Assembly (NCBI GenBank): GCA_916988195.3
Contig: CAKASQ030000075.1
Location: forward strand, 68,226 to 124,656
Length of the DNA: 56,431 nucleotides
Direction of reading: 5' to 3'
DNA from: Oscillospiraceae bacterium
GTDB lineage: Bacteria > Bacillota > Clostridia > Oscillospirales > Oscillospiraceae
Part shown: piece by piece, positions 24,439 through 30,417 of the stretch
How positions within the stretch are numbered: position 1 is the stretch's first letter
How the letters are laid out: every line of letters begins with the position of its first letter
Position numbers and translations under genes: made by a program
Notes under the pieces: model-generated
The model's database searches: none
Told to the model about the DNA's origin: nothing
The model's input: only the letters and a program-made list of their open reading frames with translations

Positions 24439-25218
24439 ATGCAGGGAAAGGTAGAAATCAGCGGGGTCAACACGGCAAAGCTCAGGACGCTTTCGAATGA
24501 CGAGATGATGGCACTGATCGACCGCGCGCAATCGGGCGACGAGGAGGCCAGGCGGAAGCTTGTCGAAGGCAATCTCAAGCTGGTGCTTTCTGTCATCCAG
24601 CGCTTCATGGGCCGGGGCGAGAACCCGGACGACCTGTTTCAGGTCGGGTGCATCGGGCTTCTGAAGGCCATCGCGAACTTCGACACCTCCAAGCAGGTGC
24701 GCTTTTCGACCTACGGCGTTCCGATGATCGCGGGAGAGCTGCGGCGATATCTTCGCGACTACAGCCCCATCCGCGTCAGCCGCTCGGTGCGCGATACGGC
24801 GTACCGGGTTTTGCAGTGCAAGCAGGAACTGCTCGAAAAAAACGGGCGCGAGCCCACGATGGAGGAGATTGCAAAGGCAATGGACGTGCCGCTGGAGGAG
24901 GTTGTGGGCGCGATGGATGCGATTGCAACGCCCGTGTCCCTTTACGAGCCCGTGTACTCGGACGGGGGCGACCCTCTAACGGTCATGGACCAGGTGCGTG
25001 ACACGAAAAATACCGACGAGCGGTGGCTCGATTCCATTGCGCTGCGGCAGGCGATGCACAGGCTTACAGATCGGGAAAAGCGGATCCTCGCCCTGCGGTT
25101 TTACGATGGTCGGACGCAGATGGAGGTGGCCGGCAGCATCGGCATCTCGCAGGCGCAGGTGTCGAGATTAGAGAAAAACGCGCTCAATACCATCCGCAAG
25201 GCGATCAGCGTATCATAA
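24439..25218 (+). CDS. sigG: Sporulation sigma factor SigG
   Basis: 259 residues, the usual length. The N-terminal KVEISGVNTAKL is the mark that separates SigG from SigF. Region 2 (DDLFQVGCIGLLKAIANFDTSKQVRFSTYGVPMIAGELRR), region 3 and region 4 (LTDREKRILALRFYDGRTQMEVAGSIGISQAQVSRLEK) are complete. SigG directs late forespore transcription, including gpr and the small acid-soluble protein genes. GGAGGAG lies upstream of ATG 24439; an in-frame ATG at 24337 has no site. In B. subtilis sigG follows spoIIGA-sigE; here it stands beside gpr, a different arrangement. Confidence 0.93.
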   Translation: MQGKVEISGVNTAKLRTLSNDEMMALIDRAQSGDEEARRKLVEGNLKLVLSVIQRFMGRGENPDDLFQVGCIGLLKAIANFDTSKQVRFSTYGVPMIAGELRRYLRDYSPIRVSRSVRDTAYRVLQCKQELLEKNGREPTMEEIAKAMDVPLEEVVGAMDAIATPVSLYEPVYSDGGDPLTVMDQVRDTKNTDERWLDSIALRQAMHRLTDREKRILALRFYDGRTQMEVAGSIGISQAQVSRLEKNALNTIRKAISVS

Positions 25219-25264
25219 TGCGCGGGTTTCCCACATACGGTAGAAAAGGAATACCAGAAGGGGC

Positions 25265-25453
25265 GTAAAAAACCTCGTAGAGTTTCGCCCCGCAGGGCGA
25301 AATAAAGTGGAAATCCATTTTATCCGGCGGCTCTGCCGACCGGAAAAATTCCTATCACCTCGCAAGTGTGGAATTTTGCCCCAGCAGGGCAAAATTCTGC
25401 GCGCAGTCGAGGTGCAATCCTTTCTGTCAAAAAAGCAAACGCTTTTTTGACAG
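25265..25453. repeat. Multi-hairpin structured repeat, copy E (inverted)
   Basis: Hairpins: 25283-25290/25295-25302; 25324-25343; outer stem 25356-25362/25408-25414 with inner 25371-25381/25387-25397 (11 bp, perfect, five-base loop); and 25424-25436/25441-25453 (13 bp, perfect; the loop is AAAC where others have TGAC/GTCA). It lies between sigG and the YlmC-like gene, ending 20 bases before the latter's start. Confidence 0.85.
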
Positions 25454-25472
25454 GTTCATCGGAGGGGTGCGC

Positions 25473-25751
25473 ATGGTCAACCGATTTTCAGAGCTTCGCA
25501 GCAAGGAGATCATCCACGTCTGCGAGGGCACGCGGCTCGGATACTGCAACGATCTTTGCATCGATACCGACACCGGCCGGGTCACGGCGCTCATGGTCCC
25601 GGGGCCGTGCCGGTTTCTGGGACTCTTCGGCCGTGACTCGGACTACATCATTCCGTGGTGCTGCATCCGAAGGATCGGGGAAGATATCATCCTCGTCGAG
25701 GGCTCCATTTCCTCATGGCGCGTGATGCGCAAAAGGCGGGGGCTGTTCTGA
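25473..25751 (+). CDS. YlmC/YmxH family PRC-barrel sporulation protein
   Basis: 92 residues from ATG 25473, set by GGAGGGG. A small PRC-barrel protein of the YlmC/YmxH type: FSELRSKEIIHVCEGTRLGYCNDLCIDTDTGRVTALMVPG, then a YIIPWCCIRRIGEDIILVE strand set. The family is conserved in spore formers and linked to sporulation, but its molecular task is not known. Its position after sigG supports co-expression in sporulation unless repeat copy E separates the transcripts. Possible readthrough upstream of rpsB is likely minor since rpsB has its own strong promoter. Confidence 0.85.
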   Translation: MVNRFSELRSKEIIHVCEGTRLGYCNDLCIDTDTGRVTALMVPGPCRFLGLFGRDSDYIIPWCCIRRIGEDIILVEGSISSWRVMRKRRGLF

Positions 25752-25804
25752 GGCGGACGGGGCAAAAACACATGGAAAACAGGAAAAAAATTTGAAAAAA
25801 GCCC

Positions 25805-25833
25805 TTGCAATCGGGAGAGCAGTCTTGTATAAT
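25805..25833 (+). promoter_or_regulatory. Sigma-A promoter for rpsB-tsf
   Basis: TTGCAA (25805-25810), 17 bases, TATAAT (25828-25833). Confidence 0.85.
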
Positions 25834-25839
25834 ATTCTG

Positions 25840-25957
25840 GCGCTGCGAGAGCGGCGACAATTTTAAACCACACATCCGGCGTTATTGCCTTCTTGTGCCC
25901 GCAAGGGTGGAGGCCTGCCGAGCCGGGTGGAGGTCAAAACAAAAGGAGAACAAAAAA
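25840..25957 (+). promoter_or_regulatory. rpsB 5' leader, possible S2 autoregulatory RNA
   Basis: About 118 bases lie between the predicted transcript start and the rpsB ATG. The leader has a direct repeat GGGTGGAGG (25904-25912 and 25925-25933) and GC-rich segments able to pair. Many bacteria control rpsB through S2 binding to such leaders; whether this one does is inference. Confidence 0.4.
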
Positions 25958-26692
<735 letters not shown>

Positions 26693-26703
26693 TTGCACAA
26701 TCG

Positions 26704-26734
26704 AAAAGCGCCCGCCGCGCGACGGGCGCTTTTT
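26704..26734 (+). terminator. Intercistronic terminator/attenuator between rpsB and tsf
   Basis: Stem AAAAGCGCCCG (26704-26714) with CGGGCGCTTTT (26723-26733). No separate promoter for tsf is obvious, so the hairpin probably lets part of the transcription through. Confidence 0.7.
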
Positions 26735-26774
26735 CAGAATCGAAGGACACTATTTCAATTAGGAGGAAATAACC

Positions 26775-27701
26775 ATGGCATTTACTGCTGCTGATGTTAA
26801 GAAACTGCGTGAAATGACCAACGTCGGTATGATGGACTGCAAGAAGGCGCTCACCGAGACCGACGGCGATATGGATAAGGCCGTTGAATGGCTGCGTGAA
26901 AAGGGTCTGGCCAAGGCCGCCAAGAAGGCGAACCGCATTGCTGCCGAGGGCATGGCTTACGCCACTGTCTGCGAAAAGTGCGGGGTCGGCGCTGTTGTCG
27001 AGGTCAACTGCGAGACCGACTTCTGCGCGAAGTCCGCTCCGTTCGTCGAGTTCGTCAAGGATATCTGCAAGGTCGTCCTGCAGGATAACCCCGCTGATGT
27101 TGCCGCTCTGATGGAGTGCAAGTACCCCGGCACCGAGCTCAAGGTCTCCGAGGTCCTTCCCGAGAAGGTCATGTCCATCGGCGAAAACCTGCAGATCCGC
27201 CGCTTCAAGCGCTTCGACAAGAACACCTCCGTTTCCTACGTCCACGCGGGCGGCAAGATCGGCGTTCTCGTCAACCTTGAGGTTGAGGGCGGCATCGACG
27301 CTACCACCATCGGCAAGGATGTTGCGATGCAGATCGCAGCGCTGAACCCCCGCTTCTGGGACAAGAGCCTTGTGACCGACGACGTTCTCGCAGAAGAGAA
27401 GAAGATCCTCGTTGCCCAGATGGACAACGATCCCAAGATGGCTTCCAAGCCCCAGCAGGTCAAGGAAAAGATCGCTGCCGGCAAGATCAACAAGTTCTAC
27501 GAAGAGAACTGCCTGCTCCAGCAGCCGTTCGTCAAGGATGGCGCTGTCTCCGTTGAGCAGTACATGGCGGCCGCTGCCAAGGAGCTTGGCGGCAAGGTCA
27601 AGTTCGTCGACGCTGTCCGCTTTGAAAAGGGCGAGGGCATCGAGAAGAAGCAGGAAGACTTCGCTGCAGAAGTCGCTGCGCAGATGAACATGGGCAAGTA
27701 A
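26775..27701 (+). CDS. tsf: Elongation factor Ts
   Basis: 308 residues. The N-terminal UBA-like helix set (AADVKKLREMTNVGMMDCKKALTETDGDMDKAVEWLREKG) and the core (VEVNCETDFCAKSAPFVEFV) that inserts into EF-Tu to release GDP are intact, followed by a dimerisation subdomain and a C-terminal helix. It acts in the cytoplasm in translation elongation. AGGAGG precedes the ATG. The rpsB-tsf pairing is nearly universal. Codon use is that of a highly expressed gene. Downstream is a strong terminator, then repeats. Confidence 0.97.
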   Translation: MAFTAADVKKLREMTNVGMMDCKKALTETDGDMDKAVEWLREKGLAKAAKKANRIAAEGMAYATVCEKCGVGAVVEVNCETDFCAKSAPFVEFVKDICKVVLQDNPADVAALMECKYPGTELKVSEVLPEKVMSIGENLQIRRFKRFDKNTSVSYVHAGGKIGVLVNLEVEGGIDATTIGKDVAMQIAALNPRFWDKSLVTDDVLAEEKKILVAQMDNDPKMASKPQQVKEKIAAGKINKFYEENCLLQQPFVKDGAVSVEQYMAAAAKELGGKVKFVDAVRFEKGEGIEKKQEDFAAEVAAQMNMGK

Positions 27702-27712
27702 GATAAGATAAA

Positions 27713-27751
27713 AGAAGCGGGATGGCTTGGCCATCCCGCTTCTTTTATTTT
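27713..27751 (+). terminator. Rho-independent terminator after tsf
   Basis: Perfect 14-bp stem 27713-27726/27730-27743, loop TTG, tail TTTATTTT. Confidence 0.95.
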
Positions 27752-27763
27752 CCGGAGAGCGTG

Positions 27764-27869
27764 CACCTCGCAAGTGTGAGTGGTATGTTTCCGGTCGGCA
27801 GAGCCGCCGGATAACATGGATTTTGATTTTATTTGCCGCCTGCGGGCGGCAAACTCTGCGAGGCTTTTG
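27764..27869. repeat. Structured repeat, partial copy D with inverted arm
   Basis: Keeps the CCGG hairpin (27791-27810), the ATAACATGGATTT link and the last hairpin (27832-27840/27845-27853, with new arm sequence TTTGCCGCC/GGCGGCAAA). The first hairpin and the inner hairpin are absent. The segment 27764-27779 is the reverse complement of the matching segment in copy A (6011-6026). Confidence 0.8.
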
Positions 27870-27893
27870 TTCTGCGAAAACTACAGAAAGGTT

Positions 27894-27997
27894 CGTAGGG
27901 GCGGACGACCCTGTCCGCCCGCAGAAAAATCCGTTTTACGAAGATTTTCGGCGAATTCGTAACTTCTCATGGGCGGACAGAGTTGTCCGCCCCTATG
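27894..27997. repeat. TA-bounded inverted-repeat element, copy R3
   Basis: Opens CGTAGGGGCGGACGACC and closes GTTGTCCGCCCCTATG, with TA at 27896-27897 and 27994-27995. The core is GGCGAATTCGTAACTTC. It lies directly beside structured-repeat copy D, between tsf and the convergent methyltransferase gene. Confidence 0.8.
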
Positions 27998-28015
27998 CAT
28001 GATTTGGAAAATTCC

Positions 28016-28624
28016 CTAAATTTTGGGCTTTTGGAGGACGGCGATTTCGCAGGGGATGGTTCCTTCGCAGTGCGTGTATTGCGCTTTTGGGTATCCGGCA
28101 TTCGTCAGAAACGCGCGGTAGGTTTCGGGGGTGAACTCGCGCTTGAAGTTTGCGCCGGCTGTTTTGACAGCGCGGGAGGTCCCGCCCATTTTTCCGGATT
28201 CCGAGCGGTTCATGTAGGTCGGCAGGATGATGCGTCCGCCCGGGCGGGAGACTCTCGAGAGCTCTTGCAACGCTTTTTCGGGCTCGTCCAGCAGATGGAT
28301 GACATTGGCGGCGATCACAACGTCGAAGCGCTCGTCCGGATACGGGAGCTGCATGATATCACAGGGCTCAAAACGGATATTGGGAAGATTTCGATATTTT
28401 CGCTCTGCGCGCCTGAGCATATTGACGGAAAAATCCGTTGCGATGAGGCTCTTGCAGCGCGTTGCGATTACGCCGCTAAGTAACCCCGTTCCGCAGGCAC
28501 ACTCGAGCGCCTCGTCCTCCGACTGAATCATCTGCGCTACGGCCTCGCACAGCGCACGGTTTGCCTTGCGGTTGATGAAGTTTGCGAAAATATCATAGAC
28601 CCACGCGACATTGTCCCAAAACAT
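28016..28624 (-). CDS. Class I SAM-dependent methyltransferase
   Basis: 202 residues from ATG 28624 (AGGAGG eight bases upstream; an in-frame ATG at 28678 has none). Rossmann methyltransferase of the UbiE/Methyltransf_11 type: motif I ECACGTGLLSGVIA, ATDFS with the ribose-binding acidic residue, EPCDIMQLPYPDERFDVVIAANVIHLL, and SRVSRPGGRIILPTY. It moves a methyl group from SAM to an unknown acceptor in the cytoplasm. It is transcribed alone from an exact consensus promoter and converges on tsf. No neighbour indicates its substrate. Confidence 0.85.
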   Translation of the reverse strand: MFWDNVAWVYDIFANFINRKANRALCEAVAQMIQSEDEALECACGTGLLSGVIATRCKSLIATDFSVNMLRRAERKYRNLPNIRFEPCDIMQLPYPDERFDVVIAANVIHLLDEPEKALQELSRVSRPGGRIILPTYMNRSESGKMGGTSRAVKTAGANFKREFTPETYRAFLTNAGYPKAQYTHCEGTIPCEIAVLQKPKI

Positions 28625-28650
28625 ATGGGCCGCCTCCTGTCTGATGTAAT

Positions 28651-28668
28651 GGTTAGGGAAATCTAACC
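28651..28668 (-). promoter_or_regulatory. Short leader hairpin before methyltransferase
   Basis: 6-bp stem GGTTAG/CTAACC with a six-base loop in the ~80-base leader, about 26 bases before the start codon. Confidence 0.4.
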
Positions 28669-28710
28669 GATACGGCAAAAAAGAAAAGCCGCGCCGGTTT
28701 TTCCATCGAT

Positions 28711-28739
28711 ATTATAAGTTACCGCCGTTTTTCTGTCAA
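28711..28739 (-). promoter_or_regulatory. Consensus sigma-A promoter for methyltransferase
   Basis: Minus strand: TTGACA, 17 bases, TATAAT. Both hexamers and spacing match consensus exactly, the only such case noticed in the window. Confidence 0.9.
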
Positions 28740-28753
28740 GACGGCGGTTTTTT

Positions 28754-28790
28754 GCGTGCGTTTGCACGCTGGTTGCCCGCTGGCGTGCAA
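28754..28790 (+). promoter_or_regulatory. Alternative-pairing segments upstream of lysis cassette
   Basis: GCGTGC (28754-28759), GCACGC (28764-28769) and GCGTGC (28783-28788): the middle segment can pair with either neighbour, and TTGCACGC/GCGTGCAA (28762-28769, 28783-28790) forms an 8-bp dyad. It could be an operator or an attenuator. Confidence 0.35.
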
Positions 28791-28836
28791 TTCTCCCGGA
28801 TTCCCGCCGTATATATGAAAGGAGGGAAGACAGACC

Positions 28837-29136
28837 ATGACGGAAGAAGAAAAAACGATTCTTCTCACACGCCACGACGGGCAGCTCCAGCGGCAGGAAG
28901 GGCGCATCAGGGAGTTGGAACGCAGGCAGGACGATCTCGAGAAGCTGGCGAGCAGTGTGGCCATGCTGGCGCAGCGGCAGGAGGATATGGACGCGAACAT
29001 CCGCGAGATCAAAAAGGACGTTGGTCAGATGGCGCAGAAGGCCGGGCGCAGATGGGACATGATTGTCGAAAAGGCGATCGCGGCCATTGTGGGCGCGCTG
29101 GTCGGATTTGTGCTTTTAAAATTGGGATTGGGCTAA
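28837..29136 (+). CDS. xhlA: XhlA-like lysis/holin-associated protein
   Basis: 99 residues: a charged coiled coil (about 10-65, many Arg/Glu/Gln heptads such as RIRELERRQDDLEKL) followed by one C-terminal membrane helix (AAIVGALVGFVLLKLGLG). This is the layout of the hemolysin XhlA family, which in the PBSX prophage works with a holin and amidase to lyse cells. AAAGGAGGG precedes the ATG. It is the first gene of a three-gene cassette (16 bases to the holin). No other phage genes surround it. Confidence 0.85.
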   Translation: MTEEEKTILLTRHDGQLQRQEGRIRELERRQDDLEKLASSVAMLAQRQEDMDANIREIKKDVGQMAQKAGRRWDMIVEKAIAAIVGALVGFVLLKLGLG

Positions 29137-29152
29137 GAAGGAGGAAACAAAT

Positions 29153-29362
29153 ATGCAGAATTTTTTGAAGAAGCTCACCAGCCGGAAATTTTTAGCCGCG
29201 CTGGCGGGTGTGGCGACGGGGCTTGCGATGGTCTTTGGCGTTGACGAGACAACCATCAGCACCGTCGCGGGCGCGGTGACGACGGTCGCAAGCGTCGTGA
29301 GCTATATTATGTCCGAGGGCATGGTGGATGCGGCGGCTGTGGGAGCAGGCAAGGACAAATGA
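29153..29362 (+). CDS. Small holin-like membrane protein
   Basis: 69 residues with two short hydrophobic segments (about 13-28 and 34-52) and charged ends, in the size range of phage holins. AAGGAGG precedes the ATG. It follows the XhlA-like gene by 16 bases, and its stop overlaps the amidase start (ATGA). The holin call rests on size, topology and this position between XhlA and an amidase. Such proteins make membrane lesions that release a wall hydrolase or depolarise the cell. Confidence 0.75.
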   Translation: MQNFLKKLTSRKFLAALAGVATGLAMVFGVDETTISTVAGAVTTVASVVSYIMSEGMVDAAAVGAGKDK

Positions 29363-30054
29363 CGACCGCGCACACCGGAAATTACCGTCCGGGACGAAGC
29401 GCCGCAATCCGCTATCTGGTGCTCCACTACACGGCGGGGCGCAACGACTCGGCGCAGAGCAATCTTCGCTATTTTGAGCAGAACGTCGTGAAGGCCTCGG
29501 CGCATTATTTTGTGGATGACCTTGGCTGGATGCAGTCGGTGGACGACGGGGACACGGCATGGAGCGTCGGGACGGCTGGGATCTACGTGCAGAAGCACCC
29601 CGAGTGCCGGAACGAAAACTCCATCAGCATCGAGCTTTGCTGCCGCTATGCCACGGGGCAGTACGCGTTCTCGAAAAAAACCGTCCGGAACGCCGCACAG
29701 CTGACGAGGATGCTTATGACGAAGTATGACATTCCGCTCGGGAATGTGCTCCGCCACTACGATGTGGTCAGCAAGCACTGCCCCGCGCCGTGGGTCGACG
29801 ATGAGAGCCAGTGGCTGGCGTTTCGAAAGATGATTGTGGAGGAATTGGACATGACAAAGCAGGAGCTTCTGAGTCTGGCAGACACGGGCGATCATCCGTC
29901 CGACTGGGCAGCCGAAGCAGCTAGCTGGGCAAAACAGATGGGGCTAATTCAGGGCGACGGAGAAGGAAACTTCGGTTGGCAGCAGCCCATCACGCGCGAG
30001 GCGCTTGCCGTTATGCTGCACAGGTTCTCGCAGCTGCAAACAGAAAACGCATAG
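29359..30054 (+). CDS. N-acetylmuramoyl-L-alanine amidase with C-terminal SLH-like domain
   Basis: 231 residues. The N-terminal ~165 form an Amidase_2 (PGRP-like) zinc amidase: YLVLHYTAG with zinc His, ASAHYFVDDLG, SIELCC and the late HYDVVSKHCPAPW with zinc His and Cys. The C-terminal ~45 residues (DWAAEAASWAKQMGLIQGDGEG to TREALAVMLHRFSQL) match one SLH domain. There is no signal peptide, so export would depend on the holin, as for phage endolysins. It cleaves the MurNAc-L-Ala bond. The SLH tail suggests targeting to the same wall polymer bound by this organism's S-layer proteins. A terminator follows. Confidence 0.9.
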   Translation: MTTAHTGNYRPGRSAAIRYLVLHYTAGRNDSAQSNLRYFEQNVVKASAHYFVDDLGWMQSVDDGDTAWSVGTAGIYVQKHPECRNENSISIELCCRYATGQYAFSKKTVRNAAQLTRMLMTKYDIPLGNVLRHYDVVSKHCPAPWVDDESQWLAFRKMIVEELDMTKQELLSLADTGDHPSDWAAEAASWAKQMGLIQGDGEGNFGWQQPITREALAVMLHRFSQLQTENA

Positions 30055-30062
30055 GGGGAGAG

Positions 30063-30096
30063 GAACCGGTACTTGCTATGTACCGGTTCTTTTTTG
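30063..30096 (+). terminator. Rho-independent terminator after lysis cassette
   Basis: Perfect 10-bp stem GAACCGGTAC/GTACCGGTTC (30063-30072, 30080-30089) followed by TTTTTTT. Confidence 0.95.
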
Positions 30097-30131
30097 TACC
30101 ATTTGGGGGAGAATAATTTTGCAGGAAACAG

Positions 30132-30159
30132 TTACATGCGGCGCTTTCTATACTATAAA
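30132..30159 (+). promoter_or_regulatory. Promoter of small transcription unit
   Basis: TTACAT (30132-30137), 16 bases, TATAAA (30154-30159). The flanking sequence is AT-rich. Confidence 0.55.
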
Positions 30160-30220
30160 TATAATCGCGAAAAAGGTTTTTAACGGGACAAAACCCGAAT
30201 TGGGAGAGGAAACGAACCGG

Positions 30221-30295
30221 GTGAAAACAGAAAAGAGGACTGGCCTCGGACTCTGCGCGGCAACAGTTTTTGAAGCGATGTTTGAAGAAGGATAA
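30221..30295 (+). CDS. Possible 24-residue leader peptide or small protein
   Basis: A GTG-initiated 24-codon frame (MKTEKRTGLGLCAATVFEAM...) with GGAGAGGAAAC upstream. It lies between its own promoter and a hairpin terminator (30299-30326), so the unit would be about 160 bases. No homology is recognised. It may be a small protein, or the transcript may act as an RNA with the frame incidental. Confidence 0.3.
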   Translation: MKTEKRTGLGLCAATVFEAMFEEG

Positions 30296-30298
30296 AAG

Positions 30299-30326
30299 AA
30301 GGGCGGCTGGCTGCAGCCGCTCTTTT
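30299..30326 (+). terminator. Terminator of small transcription unit
   Basis: 11-bp stem (30299-30309 with 30314-30324, one G-T pair) with a four-base loop and a short TTTT tail. Confidence 0.6.
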
Positions 30327-30417
30327 GCTGAAAATTTTTTAAGGACAGCGGAACAAAATGGTTTGTGTATGCGTCCAAGAGACACAATAGGAACAGTACG
30401 AAACGGAGGAATTTTCG

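Noticed and set aside
28837-30054. A prophage
   Set aside because: Only lysis genes are present. There is no integrase, capsid, tail, terminase or repressor, and flanking genes are ordinary chromosomal genes.
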